Shown: piece by piece, positions 51,226-60,745 of the stretch
Layout of the letters: every line of letters begins with the position of its first letter
How positions within the stretch are numbered: position 1 is the first letter of the stretch
Assembly: GCF_030811655.1 (NCBI RefSeq)
Contig: NZ_JAUSRE010000012.1
Coordinates: 83,746-147,745 of the forward strand
Direction of reading: 5' to 3'
DNA: 64,000 nucleotides
From: Pseudarthrobacter enclensis
GTDB taxonomy: Bacteria; Actinomycetota; Actinomycetes; Actinomycetales; Micrococcaceae
The notes under the pieces: model-generated
What the model was told of the DNA's origin: nothing
Seen by the model: the letters and a program-made list of their open reading frames with translations, nothing else
Database searches by the model: none
Made by a program: the position numbers and the translations under genes

Positions 51226-54200
51226 TTACTCTGCGCCGCCGGGTGCGGCGCGCCGGCCGCTGAGTTTGGGGACCTGGCCGGTGGTCCAGTCCCTGAACCC
51301 GGCATCGACGTCGGGCCCCGGGCCGGGTGCGGGCGGGATCTGCAGGTCCTTCAGCAGCGCCTTCTTCTCGCGGCGGCCCTCCACCAGCCGGTACAGCACC
51401 GGGACCAGGATCAGGGTCAGCGCGGTGGAAGACACCAGGCCGCCTATGACGACAACGGCAAGCGGCTGCGAGATGAAGCCGCCGCCGCCCGTGAGGCCCA
51501 GCGCCATGGGGGTCAGGGCAAAGACCGTGGCGAGTGCCGTCATCAGGATGGGGCGGAGGCGCTGCCGGGCACCGTTGGTGATGGCATCAGCGACGTTCAT
51601 TCCCGGCCGGCCGTCACGCGGTTGCCGGTACTGGTTGATCAGGTCGATCAGCACAATGGCATTGGTCACCACGATGCCCACCAGCATGAGCATGCCGATC
51701 AGGGACGGCAGGCCCAACGGAACTCCGGTGACCAGGAGCAGGGCCACGGCGCCGGTGGCCGCAAAGGGAACAGAGACCAGCAGGATCAGCGGCTGGATGA
51801 GGGACTTGAAGGTGGCCACCATGATCACGTAGACGATGGCGATGGCCGCCAGCAGGGCGAGGCCCAACTGCCGGAAGGAATTTGCCTGCTGGGTGGTGGC
51901 GCCGCCGATTTCAGCGGTGACCCCGGCCGGGAGGTGGACATCAGCCAGGCGCTTTTGGACCTCGCTGTTGACGGCGCCCAGGTTGGAGCCCGACGGCGTG
52001 ATGGACACCTTCGCGGTGCGCTCACCGTTGCTGGCGGTGATGGAGACGGGGACGTCCACCTGCTCCACGGAGGCGATGCTTCCCAGCGTCACCGGCCTTC
52101 CGCCGGCGGGCAGCGGGATGTTCCGGACGGCGTCGATGCTGGTGAACTTGGTGCCCTGGCCAATCCTGACGGGGTAATCATTGGTGTCGATGCGGACCGT
52201 CCCGGCGGGGATGGGGCTGATGGTGGAAGCCAGGACACCCGCCACCTGCTCCTCGTTCAGTCCGGCAGCCGTGGCCTTGGCCCGGTCCACCTTGACCTGG
52301 ACCACGGGGTTGCTGGCGGCCAGGTTGCTGGCCACCTCGCTGGTGCCGGGAACGCCGGTCATGGCGGCAACCATGGTGTCGCTGGCAGTCTGCAGGTCGC
52401 CGCTGGTGGCAGCCTTCAGCGTGATATCCACGGTAGAGGAGGTGCCGAAGCCGCCCTGCTGGGTGCCCACTGAGATTTTGCCGGAATCGGGGACCTTGGC
52501 GAGCTCGGACCGGACAGTGTCCTGGAGCCGTTCCTGGTTGGCCTTTTCGTCCGTGACAACGGTGAAGGTGGAGTTTGAGGATCCGGTGGAGGTCAGCGCG
52601 GCGAAGCCGGCCTGCGCATTGCCCGACGTCACCTGGACGTCCTTGATGCCGTCGATGCCGCGCAGGACCTCCTCGAGGCGGATGGCAGCGGCGCTGGTGT
52701 CAGCCAGGCTGGTCCCCGCGGGCAGGACCTGGCGCACGGTCAGGCTGTTCTGCCCTGAATCGCCCAGCAGGTTGGTTGCCAGCAGCGGTGTCATGGCGCC
52801 GGTGGCACCGAGCACCAGGACGGCGGCCACCAGGGTGATGACCGGGTGTTTCTGGGTGGACCGGAGGATGGGGAGGTAGCCGCGCTGCAGGCGGCTGCGC
52901 TGTTCGGCGTCGTGTGCTTTCGCTTTGGCCTCGATGGCGAGCCGCCGGGCCTCGGCGGGACCTCCTCCCGGGGCGCCCTTGGGGTTTCTGAGGAACCAGT
53001 AGGCCAGCACCGGGACGATGGTGAGGGACACCAGCAGCGATGCCAGCAGCGCCATGGTGACGGTCAGGGCAAACGGCCGGAACAGTTCTCCGGCCAGGTC
53101 GCCGACGAAGGCAATCGGCAGGAACACGGCCACCGTGGTCAGGGTGGAAGCCGTGATGGCGCCGGCCACTTCCCTGATCGCGGTGAGGATCGCCGTCGAC
53201 TTCTCCTCGCCGTAGCTCAGGTGCCGCTTGATGTTTTCGATGACCACGATGGAGTCGTCCACCACGCGCCCGATCGCTATGGTGAGCGCGCCGAGCGTGA
53301 GGATGTTCAGCGAGTAGCCGGTGCCCGACAGTCCGATGAAAGTGATGAGCAGAGACAGCGGGATGGACACGGCGGTGACCAGCGTGGAACGGGCGGACAT
53401 CAGGAAGAGCAGGATGACCGCGACTGCAAACCCCAGCCCCAGGAGGCCTTCCGTGGTGAGGTCCCTGATGGACTTCTCGATAAACGGCGCCTGGTCGAAG
53501 ACCGGCGTGAACTTCGCGTTCGAGCCCAGCTCTGCCTGGAGGTCCTGCAGGGAGTCCCGCACGGCGTGCGAGATCGCCACGGTGTCGCCCTCGGGTTTCT
53601 TGGTGACGGAAACTGCCAAGGTCTCCGCCCCGTTGGTGCGGGTGATGGAGGTGCGTTCGTCGTCCTTGAGCGAGACGTCGGCAACCGCCCCGATGGTGGC
53701 GGCATTCTTCGCCCCGGCCAGGGGAAGGGCCTTGATGGCGTCGAGGGAATCCACCGGACTGCCGATCTGCAGCGAGAGGGTCTTTCCCTGGTCCTGGAGT
53801 GTGCCGGCCGGAACCAGCGCACCGTTGTTGGACAGGGCATCACGTATGGCTGTGAGGCTGGTGCCTGCGGCCGCCATGGCGTCGGCCCTGGGCAGGATTT
53901 CGATGTGCTGCGAAGCGCCGCCGGTGACATCGGCACTGCGGACACCGTCGATCTTCTGGAGCCTGGGCACGGTGAGGCGCTGGAGGTCGGCGTTCAGTTC
54001 GCTCAGCGGCTTGTCCGAGGATACGGCCAGGAAGACGATGGGGAAGTCACTGATGCTTCCCGCAATGGCCTGCGGCTGCACGTCGCTCGGGAGGGTCCGC
54101 TTGGCGTTGGAGATGGCCCGGTCGATCTGGTTCCGGGCCCGGTCCAGGTTGGAACCATAGGTGAACACCATGGTGATCTGCGAAACACCGGTGCGCGACG

Positions 54201-54450
54201 TGGAGGAGGTGGATTCCAGCCCCTCCACGCCGTTCAACGCCTTCTCGAGCGGACCGCTGACCTGCTTGTCCACCACCTCGGGCGATGCACCCGGCATGGA
54301 GCTCAGCACCGTGATCTGCGGGAACTCAATGGAAGGAATGAGCTCCTGCTTCAGCGATGACATGGTGATCACGCCGAAGACCGAGGCGAAGACGGTGATC
54401 AGCGCGATCAGGGCCCGGTTCGCCAGGGATAGGTGTGCCAGCCGGAACAT
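51226..54450 (-). CDS. RND family efflux transporter, HAE type
   Basis: 1074 residues, the length of AcrB-like pumps. Hydrophobic segments bracket two large extracytoplasmic loops. The N-terminus reads LAHLSLANRALIALITVFASVFGV, and IGRVVDDSIVVIENIKRHL is the conserved segment-4 region with paired Asp for proton flow. No adaptor or outer-membrane partner is near, as in Gram-positive SwrC-type pumps that act alone. ATG 54450 has AGGAGA about 9 bases upstream. The gene follows mqo by 70 bases. Confidence 0.92.
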   Translation of the reverse strand: MFRLAHLSLANRALIALITVFASVFGVITMSSLKQELIPSIEFPQITVLSSMPGASPEVVDKQVSGPLEKALNGVEGLESTSSTSRTGVSQITMVFTYGSNLDRARNQIDRAISNAKRTLPSDVQPQAIAGSISDFPIVFLAVSSDKPLSELNADLQRLTVPRLQKIDGVRSADVTGGASQHIEILPRADAMAAAGTSLTAIRDALSNNGALVPAGTLQDQGKTLSLQIGSPVDSLDAIKALPLAGAKNAATIGAVADVSLKDDERTSITRTNGAETLAVSVTKKPEGDTVAISHAVRDSLQDLQAELGSNAKFTPVFDQAPFIEKSIRDLTTEGLLGLGFAVAVILLFLMSARSTLVTAVSIPLSLLITFIGLSGTGYSLNILTLGALTIAIGRVVDDSIVVIENIKRHLSYGEEKSTAILTAIREVAGAITASTLTTVAVFLPIAFVGDLAGELFRPFALTVTMALLASLLVSLTIVPVLAYWFLRNPKGAPGGGPAEARRLAIEAKAKAHDAEQRSRLQRGYLPILRSTQKHPVITLVAAVLVLGATGAMTPLLATNLLGDSGQNSLTVRQVLPAGTSLADTSAAAIRLEEVLRGIDGIKDVQVTSGNAQAGFAALTSTGSSNSTFTVVTDEKANQERLQDTVRSELAKVPDSGKISVGTQQGGFGTSSTVDITLKAATSGDLQTASDTMVAAMTGVPGTSEVASNLAASNPVVQVKVDRAKATAAGLNEEQVAGVLASTISPIPAGTVRIDTNDYPVRIGQGTKFTSIDAVRNIPLPAGGRPVTLGSIASVEQVDVPVSITASNGERTAKVSITPSGSNLGAVNSEVQKRLADVHLPAGVTAEIGGATTQQANSFRQLGLALLAAIAIVYVIMVATFKSLIQPLILLVSVPFAATGAVALLLVTGVPLGLPSLIGMLMLVGIVVTNAIVLIDLINQYRQPRDGRPGMNVADAITNGARQRLRPILMTALATVFALTPMALGLTGGGGFISQPLAVVVIGGLVSSTALTLILVPVLYRLVEGRREKKALLKDLQIPPAPGPGPDVDAGFRDWTTGQVPKLSGRRAAPGGAE

Positions 54451-54520
54451 GGGTGGTCTCCTGGGGGTCTTAGTGACTGGTTCATGCCCTGGGGGGTGCC
54501 AGCCGCTGGCCCCGGCAGGG

Positions 54521-56023
54521 TCAGTGGCTGGCGGAAACGCTCTCCAGCTGGAGGGACTTGGCCGTTGCCCGTTCCAGTTCCGCGGCGAGGTCCGGATTCT
54601 CATCCAGCTTCACCCCGTAGCCGGGCATCATGTCCTTGAGCTTTGACTGCCAGCCCTTGAAGTTCCTGGGGAAGGTCTTCTGGAGCAGCTCGATCATGAT
54701 GGGGACAGCGGTCGAGGCTCCGGGCGAGGCGCCCAGGAGCGCGCCGATGGAGCCGTCACGGCCGGCGATCACTTCGGTGCCGAACTGAAGGATGCCGCCC
54801 TTTTGCGGGTCTTTCTTGATGATCTGCACACGCTGGCCGGCGGTGATGAGTTCCCAGTCCCCGCCCTTGGCCTCGGGGTAGTACTCGCGCAACGCCTCGA
54901 CCTTCTGGTCGTGCTTCTTGACCACTTCCTTGACCAGGTAGGCGGTGAGGTCCATGTTGTCCTTGGCCACAGCCAGCATCGGGATGATGTTGCCCGGGCG
55001 GATGGACAGCGGCAGGTCCAGGTAGGAGCCGTTCTTGAGGAAGTTGGTGGAGAAGCCCGCGTAGGGGCCGAACAGGAGCGAGCGCTTCCCGTTGACGTAC
55101 CGGGTGTCCAGGTGCGGGACCGACATGGGAGGAGCGCCCACGGACGCCTGCCCGTAGACCTTGGCGCTGTGCTGGGCGGCGATGGTCTCGTCCGTGCAGC
55201 GGAAGAACTGGCCGGAAACGGGGAAGCCGCCGTAACCCTTGCTTTCCGGGATTCCTGAAGCCTGCAGCAGGTGCAGGGCACCGCCGCCGGCACCGACGAA
55301 GACAAACTTGGCATGGATCTTGCCGTGTTCCCCGGACCTGGGGTGCTTCAGCGTCAGGTCCCAGCCGCCGTCGGAGGCCCGGGTGATGCCGGTGACGTCG
55401 TGGCCGTAGTTGATCTCGACGCCGTTGTTCCCCATGTAGGTGGTCAGCTCGCGGGTGAGTGCGCCGAAGTCGACGTCGGTGCCCTCGGCGGCACGGGTGG
55501 CGGCGATGCGCTGTTTGGGATCACGGCCCTTGACGATCAGCGGCGCCCACTTGGCGATCTGGGCGGGGTCTTCGGAGTACTCCATGCTGCGGAACAGGGT
55601 GTGCGGCTTCAGGGCCTCGTACCGGGTCTTCAGGAAGCGGGTGTGGTCCTCGCCGATCACGAAGCTCATGTGCGGAACGGTGTTGATGAAGCCCTTGGGC
55701 GAGCCGATCAGGTTGTTGTCCACCAGGTGGGACCAGAACTGCCGGGAAAGCTGGAACTGCTCGTTGATGACCAGTGCCTTGGCGGGGCTGACCGAGCCGT
55801 CTTTGGCTGCGGGAGAGTAGTTGAGTTCGCAGAGCGCGGCGTGGCCCGTTCCCGCGTTGTTCCAGGGATCTGAGCTTTCGAGGCCGGGCTGGTCCAGCCG
55901 TTCGAACAGGGAGATGCTCCAGTCCGGCTCCAGCTGCTTGATGAATGCCCCCAGCGTGGCGCTCATGATGCCGCCGCCTATCAGGACAACGTCGGCGTGT
56001 GGGGTCTTGGAAATGAAGGTCAC
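54521..56023 (-). CDS. mqo: Malate:quinone oxidoreductase
   Basis: 500 residues, the family length. [18 protein letters not shown] (FAD site), the [16 protein letters not shown] stretch and [17 protein letters not shown] are characteristic. It is a membrane-associated FAD enzyme that oxidises malate to oxaloacetate and reduces menaquinone, replacing or joining malate dehydrogenase. GGAGA lies 7 bases before the GTG at 56023. Confidence 0.96.
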   Translation of the reverse strand: MTFISKTPHADVVLIGGGIMSATLGAFIKQLEPDWSISLFERLDQPGLESSDPWNNAGTGHAALCELNYSPAAKDGSVSPAKALVINEQFQLSRQFWSHLVDNNLIGSPKGFINTVPHMSFVIGEDHTRFLKTRYEALKPHTLFRSMEYSEDPAQIAKWAPLIVKGRDPKQRIAATRAAEGTDVDFGALTRELTTYMGNNGVEINYGHDVTGITRASDGGWDLTLKHPRSGEHGKIHAKFVFVGAGGGALHLLQASGIPESKGYGGFPVSGQFFRCTDETIAAQHSAKVYGQASVGAPPMSVPHLDTRYVNGKRSLLFGPYAGFSTNFLKNGSYLDLPLSIRPGNIIPMLAVAKDNMDLTAYLVKEVVKKHDQKVEALREYYPEAKGGDWELITAGQRVQIIKKDPQKGGILQFGTEVIAGRDGSIGALLGASPGASTAVPIMIELLQKTFPRNFKGWQSKLKDMMPGYGVKLDENPDLAAELERATAKSLQLESVSASH

Positions 56024-56102
56024 GATCAGTCTCCGATTGCAGCGGCTCTGGCTGTCACAGAATATCCCCGGGCAGCCCACATACTGAAATTGGGCCAGCC
56101 CG

Positions 56103-57770
56103 TCAAGGCTTTAGCTGGACCTTGGTAAAAACTTCATTTAAGACCGGTGACGCCGGGTAGCTCAGCACCCTGTCCGACAGGGCAAGCGCCGAGATGGGAA
56201 ATGCGATGGGAACTGCCGGTACGGTAGCGGCGATCTGCACGTTGATGGTGTGATAGAGGTCATCCCGCTCCTTGCCATCGGGCAGGCTCCGGGCACGGTT
56301 GATCTTCGAAAATACCTGCGGGTCCTGGTATCCGAACTCGCCGTTTTTCTCCCCGAAGAGCGGGCCCACGAAGTTGTCCGCGTCCGAATAGGAACCGTTC
56401 CAGCCAAGGATGTGGAAGGCGTGGTCGCCGGGGGTCTTGACCTTCTGGAGGTAGCCGTCAGACCAGTCCACCGGCACCGGCTTGATGTTGAAGCCGACGG
56501 CGACGAGCTGGCGGCTGAGTTCGGCATAGACCTTTTCCGGCGTGGGCAGGTAAGGCCGGGTGACGTTCAGGGGGTAGTAGAACTTCAGTTCCTCGCCTGC
56601 GTAGCCACCGTCCTTCAGGTATTCCTTGGCCTTTGCCGGGTCGTGCCCCAGTTCGGGGGCATCGTTGTTGAAGCCGCTGATCTTGGGCGGGACAAACTGC
56701 GTGGCCTTGGCGGTGTTGTCGATGAAGAATTTCCGGATCAGGGTTTCCTTGTCGACCGCAAGCTCCACCGCCTGCCGGATCTTCTGGTTTTGGAGGATAG
56801 GGATGTCCTGGTTCATCCCGAGATACATCACTGAGAACGGGTCGCGCTGCACAATCTGCTTGCCGCGCTTTACCAGTTGGTCGAAATTCCCCACGGTCAC
56901 GGCGTCATATCCGTCGATCTTGCCGTCCAGCAGCGCCTGCAGCCGTGTCTGGGGCTGGTTATAGGCAAGGAAATTGATGGTGGCGATCTGGCCGCGGTCA
57001 CCCCAGTAGGTCTTGTTGCTGGACAAGGTGACGCTGTCGCTGCCCCAAGCCGCCAGGGTGAAGGGGCCGGTCCCTACAGGGTGTGTGGCGAACAAGGACA
57101 TGGCCTGGCCGCCCTTGGTCTGGTCCAGGACGTCTGCCTTTCCGGCGGCCAGGGCTGCGGGGGACGCGATTGCGAAGGCGGGCAGGGTCAGGGCCTGGAG
57201 GAACGCGGTGAAGCGCTGGGTGAGGTCGATCTGCACGGTGTCGGGGGCCACGGCGGTGCAGCTTTTGAAAATGGACAGGCCCGGCTCGTCCGAGTGCGCC
57301 TTGAAAACCCCTTTGAAGGAGCTGCCCGGTGCCTGCTTCCGGAGCTCGGGGGAGAAAGCGAACCAACGGTTGAAGTTGGTGCAGACGGCATCGGCGTTGA
57401 ACGGGGTGCCGTCCTGGAAGGTGACGCCCGTGCGGAGCTTGAACGTATAGGTCCTGCCCTCGTTGGAGTCTTTCCATTCGGTGGCCAGGAGAGGAGTGGG
57501 TTTGCCGGTGGTCTGGTCCACGCCCACCAGGCCTTCGAGGATTTGCCGCGTGATGCGCTGGGATTCCACGTCATTGGACAGCGCGGGGTCCAGTCCAAGG
57601 GGCTGGGCGGCGGTACCGAAATTGAAGGTGGCGTCGGGTTCAGCGGGTGGGGAACTGGGTGTTCCGGGTGTGGGGGAGGGGGACGGGACCCCTGTGCACG
57701 ATGTCATGCCCAGCGCCATGAGGACGGCGCCGGCTTTTATGACCGTCCGCCGCGGTGTACTGCTGGGCAC
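56103..57770 (-). CDS. ABC transporter substrate-binding lipoprotein (peptide/nickel type), Tat-like signal
   Basis: 555 residues. A twin-arginine-like motif (TPRRTVIK) opens a signal peptide with a lipobox at MTSC. The rest is SBP_bac_5 ([23 protein letters not shown]-type lobes). It probably captures oligopeptides. No permease or ATPase gene is adjacent, so it is an orphan. A GAGGTGAT ribosome-binding site fits the 16S tail 6 bases before GTG 57770, and TAGACT about 50 bases up gives its promoter. Confidence 0.9.
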   Translation of the reverse strand: MPSSTPRRTVIKAGAVLMALGMTSCTGVPSPSPTPGTPSSPPAEPDATFNFGTAAQPLGLDPALSNDVESQRITRQILEGLVGVDQTTGKPTPLLATEWKDSNEGRTYTFKLRTGVTFQDGTPFNADAVCTNFNRWFAFSPELRKQAPGSSFKGVFKAHSDEPGLSIFKSCTAVAPDTVQIDLTQRFTAFLQALTLPAFAIASPAALAAGKADVLDQTKGGQAMSLFATHPVGTGPFTLAAWGSDSVTLSSNKTYWGDRGQIATINFLAYNQPQTRLQALLDGKIDGYDAVTVGNFDQLVKRGKQIVQRDPFSVMYLGMNQDIPILQNQKIRQAVELAVDKETLIRKFFIDNTAKATQFVPPKISGFNNDAPELGHDPAKAKEYLKDGGYAGEELKFYYPLNVTRPYLPTPEKVYAELSRQLVAVGFNIKPVPVDWSDGYLQKVKTPGDHAFHILGWNGSYSDADNFVGPLFGEKNGEFGYQDPQVFSKINRARSLPDGKERDDLYHTINVQIAATVPAVPIAFPISALALSDRVLSYPASPVLNEVFTKVQLKP

Positions 57771-57821
57771 TCGATTATCACCTCTGGATGCTGCCGGCTC
57801 CGCCTCTTGCGGGCCGGGACC

Positions 57822-57827
57822 AGTCTA
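57822..57827 (-). promoter_or_regulatory. -10 box of the substrate-binding gene
   Basis: TAGACT on the minus strand. It would give a leader of about 45 bases, which carries the strong ribosome-binding site. Confidence 0.4.
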
Positions 57828-57875
57828 GAGGACGGGAAATGGAGCTGGCCCCTGGGCGGCGACTGGCGCGCCGAA

Positions 57876-57908
57876 AGCCGGGTCCGCTGGTTGCCAGCGG
57901 ACCCGGCT
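57876..57908 (-). terminator. Terminator of the fasciclin gene
   Basis: Perfect 15-base arms (57876-57890, 57894-57908) around a 3-base loop, 24 bases past the fasciclin stop on the minus strand, followed by TTTC. Confidence 0.8.
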
Positions 57909-57932
57909 CTGCTTGGGGGGCCTTGAAGGGGC

Positions 57933-58625
57933 TTACTTGGGCATGAGGACCGAGTCGACCAGGTACACGGTTGCGTTCTTGGTCTTGACGCCGCCGCAGA
58001 TGACGTTCGCGTTGTCCACCTTGAGGTTGTTGCCGCTGCCGGTCACGGTCACGGAACCGCCTTCAACCGTTGCGTGCGTTCCGGCGATCTTGTCCGGAGT
58101 GATCTGGCCGGGCACTACGTGGTAGGTCAGGATCTTGCTCAGGAGGGCATCGTCGGTCTTGAGGGTATCGATGGTGGCGGGATCAATCTTCTTGAAAGCG
58201 TCATCCACCGGTGCGAAGACCGTGAACTCGCCACCGTTGAGGGTGTCCACCAGGTTGACCTTGGGGTTGAGCTTGCCGGAAACGGCAGCGGTCAGGGTGG
58301 TCAGGATCGGGTTGTTGGAGGCTGCCACGGCTACCGGGTCAAGCGCCATGCCCTGCACCGAACCGGCGCCGGTGGGAACCTGCTTGGCATAGGCGGCGCA
58401 GCCCGGGCCTACCAGGTTTGCAGCCGGATCCATCATGCCTGCCGACGAGCTGGCCGAAGCACTTGCGGACGGGGATGCCATGCTGGTGCTGGGGGCCGAT
58501 GACATGGGCGCCGACGACGCCGACGATCCTGCGGTGCTGCCCGAACCACCGCAGGCGGTGAGGCTGAGCAGAGCGGCCGCTGCAACGCCTGCGACGGTGA
58601 AAGTGGTGCGCTTAATGGTCTGCAT
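57933..58625 (-). CDS. Fasciclin-domain lipoprotein (Mpt83/Mpt70-like)
   Basis: 230 residues. A signal peptide ends in a lipobox (LTAC); a Ser/Ala-rich linker of about 40 residues follows, then one FAS1 domain ([49 protein letters not shown]). Similar lipoproteins adhere to surfaces or hosts. In mycobacteria such genes (mpt83/mpt70) are driven by SigK; see the promoter at 58728-58755. AAGGAG lies 8 bases before the ATG at 58625. Confidence 0.92.
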   Translation of the reverse strand: MQTIKRTTFTVAGVAAAALLSLTACGGSGSTAGSSASSAPMSSAPSTSMASPSASASASSSAGMMDPAANLVGPGCAAYAKQVPTGAGSVQGMALDPVAVAASNNPILTTLTAAVSGKLNPKVNLVDTLNGGEFTVFAPVDDAFKKIDPATIDTLKTDDALLSKILTYHVVPGQITPDKIAGTHATVEGGSVTVTGSGNNLKVDNANVICGGVKTKNATVYLVDSVLMPK

Positions 58626-58727
58626 TTTCAGTTCTCCTTGGATCGTTTGCCTGCCGCCCGGACGGTGTGCGCGGCGTGCAGTCTGCCTTTTCGGTAAGCA
58701 CCAACCCTTGGCTGGTGTCTCAATGGC

Positions 58728-58755
58728 TATTCGCCCGGTAGCCGGCTGCGGATGG
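58728..58755 (-). promoter_or_regulatory. SigK-like ECF promoter of the fasciclin gene
   Basis: On the minus strand CCATCC (58750-58755) is followed after 16 bases by CGAATA (58728-58733). Mycobacterial SigK promoters, which drive mpt83/mpt70, are recalled as CCATCC plus CGAAT-type boxes with similar spacing. The start codon lies about 100 bases downstream. Confidence 0.5.
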
Positions 58756-58820
58756 GTCGATCTTTGGAGTTTTTCGATTCGGGGCATGAACCGTGCCGGG
58801 ACGGCTTTGCTTAAAGCAGG

Positions 58821-58846
58821 AATCCCCCGGCCGGAGCCGGGGGATT
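58821..58846 (-). terminator. Terminator of tRNA-Leu
   Basis: Eleven-base arms AATCCCCCGGC and GCCGGGGGATT around CGGA, 7 bases beyond the tRNA 3' end on the minus strand, then CCTGCTTT. Confidence 0.7.
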
Positions 58847-58853
58847 CGCCAGG

Positions 58854-58935
58854 TGCGCAAGGGGGGACTTGAACCCCCACGCCCGAAGGCACAGGAACCT
58901 AAATCCTGCGTGTCTGCCAATTTCACCACTCGCGC
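58854..58935 (-). tRNA. tRNA-Leu (anticodon TAG)
   Basis: 82 bases, no CCA encoded. Acceptor GCGCGAG pairs with CTTGCGC; anticodon stem CAGGA/TCCTG encloses TTTAGGT, giving anticodon TAG. The variable arm is long, as in leucine tRNAs, and the T loop is TTCAAGT. It reads CUA and related leucine codons. Confidence 0.95.
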
Positions 58936-59026
58936 AAGGCGCCGGGGATCGCCGGAAGGACGACGCCGGATGCCAGGTTCCATTGTAGCGTCGCCCTGAC
59001 GGTGGCCGGGGCAGCCGCTCGACGAG

Positions 59027-59500
59027 TCAGGCGTCCAGGTTGAGGTCCCGCCGCAACTTGGCCACGTGGCCGGTGGCGCGGACGTTGTACTGGGCCACCG
59101 CCACGTTGCCGTCGGGGTCCACCACGATGGTGGACCTGATCAGGCCCTCGTAGGTCTTGCCGTAGTTCTTCTTTTCCCCCCATGCGCCGTAGGCCTCGGC
59201 CACCGCGTGGTCGGCATCGGAGAGCAGCGGGAACGTCAGGGATTCCTTTTCGGCGAATTTCGCGAGCTTCCCCACGGGGTCCGGGGAGATGCCAAGGACG
59301 TCGTACCCGGAGGCCTGCAGGGAGGCAAGGCTGTCCCGGAAGTCGCACGCTTCTTTGGTGCAGCCGGGAGTGGCGGCGGCGGGGTAGAAGTAAACGATGG
59401 TGGAGCGCCCGGGCCGGGGGGCCAGGGTGACGTCCTTGCCGGTGGAATCCTGCAGTGTGAAAGCGGGTGCTTTGTCGCCGGTAACGAGTCTTTCAGCCAT
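59027..59500 (-). CDS. bcp: Thioredoxin-dependent peroxiredoxin BCP
   Basis: 157 residues. The peroxidatic C47 is in TPGCTKEACDF, with C52 five residues on, typical of BCP/PrxQ. It reduces organic and hydrogen peroxides. AAGGAG precedes the ATG at 59500. It is divergent from a MarR gene with 87 bases between starts, so MarR may be its redox regulator, which is inference. Confidence 0.94.
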   Translation of the reverse strand: MAERLVTGDKAPAFTLQDSTGKDVTLAPRPGRSTIVYFYPAAATPGCTKEACDFRDSLASLQASGYDVLGISPDPVGKLAKFAEKESLTFPLLSDADHAVAEAYGAWGEKKNYGKTYEGLIRSTIVVDPDGNVAVAQYNVRATGHVAKLRRDLNLDA

Positions 59501-59574
59501 TGTTTTTCTCCTTGTTGCGGGCGGGACACAACAGCCTAGTAAGCAGGTGGACCGAGTGCTAATCGGCGTTTGGC

Positions 59575-59580
59575 TATACT
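59575..59580 (+). promoter_or_regulatory. -10 box of marR at 59588 (leaderless)
   Basis: TATACT ends 7 bases before the ATG at 59588, the best match to consensus among the leaderless genes. Confidence 0.55.
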
Positions 59581-59587
59581 TGCTGCT

Positions 59588-60055
59588 ATGCCTGATATGG
59601 ATCACTGGCCCACAGGGCGCCTCCTGTCCACTGCTGCGCGCCTGGTTGAACACTCATGGAACGAGAAACTCGGCGCCATTGGACTCACCCACGCCGGTGT
59701 CATCGCCATCGAAGTCCTTGCGGCGCAGGGACCCATGACGCAGGCCCAGCTCGCCCAGTACGTGCGCGTCCAGGCCCAGACCATGGGCAAGACGCTCAGC
59801 CGGCTTGAAGCCCACGGCCACATCGCCCGGGTGCGCAGCACGTCGGACCGGAGGAGCCACGTAGTCTCGCTCACCGAGCAGGGCAAGGAGGCGGTCGCCC
59901 AGGCCGTGGAGATGGAGCGGTCGGTGCTGGCCTCGGCGTCAATCGACCCTGAATTGCTGCGCCAGGAACTCAAGGCCGTCGTGCGCGAACTTGCCAGCCA
60001 GTTCTCCACCACGCCAAGTAACGCCGGAGCGCTGCTGGACAACGCAGCCAAGTAG
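59588..60055 (+). CDS. MarR family transcriptional regulator
   Basis: 155 residues, winged helix (MTQAQLAQYVRVQAQTMGKTLSRLEAHGHI, then RVRSTSDRRSHVVSLTEQG). It has no conserved OhrR-type cysteine near the N-terminus, so peroxide sensing by thiol oxidation is doubtful. It is divergent from bcp. A strong terminator follows. Confidence 0.92.
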   Translation: MPDMDHWPTGRLLSTAARLVEHSWNEKLGAIGLTHAGVIAIEVLAAQGPMTQAQLAQYVRVQAQTMGKTLSRLEAHGHIARVRSTSDRRSHVVSLTEQGKEAVAQAVEMERSVLASASIDPELLRQELKAVVRELASQFSTTPSNAGALLDNAAK

Positions 60056-60082
60056 CTGGCAGTGCAATACACCAACTAAGTG

Positions 60083-60121
60083 AAAGCGCGGGCCCGGTCC
60101 AACCGGGTCCGCGCTTTTTTG
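60083..60121 (+). terminator. Strong terminator of the marR gene
   Basis: 16-base arms at 60083-60098 and 60102-60117 pair with one G-U wobble around CCA, and six T follow the stem base. Classic factor-independent terminator. Confidence 0.9.
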
Positions 60122-60162
60122 TCCCCGCCGCACCGCGCGCCGTCGTTCTTCTGCCCGTACAC

Positions 60163-60224
60163 CATCGATTGCTCCGTAAATGCCGTTTAGGGGCGTCTAA
60201 ACGGCATCTACGCAGCAATCGATG
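60163..60224. repeat. 62-base extragenic palindrome
   Basis: Two 28-base arms (60163-60190 and 60197-60224) match at 26 positions around GGGCGT. Outer ends read CATCGATTGCT and AGCAATCGATG. It is not followed by a U-tract and lies between a terminator and the tRNA-Lys terminator. It looks like a REP-type or miniature element, or a strong RNA hairpin. Confidence 0.7.
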
Positions 60225-60285
60225 ACGGGGGACCGGGGGCGGGGCCGCGAAGACGGGGAGCACTCGAGGAGGCGCAGGGGGAAAC

Positions 60286-60327
60286 AAAACAGCCCCCGAC
60301 TTGTTTTCACAAGCCGGAGGCTGTTTT
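60286..60327 (-). terminator. Terminator of tRNA-Lys
   Basis: On the minus strand 19-base arms (60309-60327 and 60286-60304) pair with two G-U wobbles around a GAAA loop, then GTTTCC. It begins 7 bases after the tRNA 3' CCA. Confidence 0.85.
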
Positions 60328-60333
60328 TCCCAG

Positions 60334-60409
60334 TGGTGCACCCCCCGGGACTTGAACCCGGAACCCATTGATTAAGAGTCAATTGCTCTGCCAATTGAGC
60401 TAGAGGTGC
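60334..60409 (-). tRNA. tRNA-Lys (anticodon CTT), CCA encoded
   Basis: Acceptor GCACCTC pairs with GGGGTGC; TAGCTCAATTGGCAGAGC D arm; anticodon stem ATTGA/TCAAT with loop CTCTTAA gives CTT; T stem CCGGG with TTCAAGT. Discriminator A and genomic CCA follow, so 76 bases with CCA. It reads AAG. Confidence 0.95.
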
Positions 60410-60745
60410 ATCTTCTTTGCTTCCATCTCCGGGCTTTTTCTTTCCCGTTGATCTCCGCAACGACATGAAACTCTACACGAACTTTTGGTGCAAGTGAAAT
60501 CGGCGGAGCCGGCAGGCCTGGACTCAAGGAAAAGGGCCCAAAAACCGCGAAAAATCAAGGTTTTCGCTGTTCGTCAGGAGCCACGGCCGTCCCATCGGAG
60601 CACGAATTGCGTATCGGCCCCACCCATCGATAGCTGTGAAATGGGCCACAGGTTGCCCATGCCATTTCCAGGAAAGGGGCACTGCCCATAGCGCTCGCCA
60701 CGGCGGCGTCCAGCGAGGCGGCGCCAGCGGGCCTTCTTCCTGCTG
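60410..60745. other. Intergenic region between tRNA-Lys and the sunset-domain gene
   Basis: No gene supported. It holds the tRNA-Lys promoter (no clear boxes) and a small hairpin (GCGAAAA/TTTTCGC, 60547-60567). Short open frames here are not protein-like. Confidence 0.5.

Noticed and set aside
52846..54360. Long plus-strand open frame opposite the RND pump
   Set aside because: Antisense shadow of a 1074-residue gene with clear RND motifs; composition not protein-like.
60485..60691. Short open frame after tRNA-Lys
   Set aside because: No ribosome-binding site, no family features, composition not coding.
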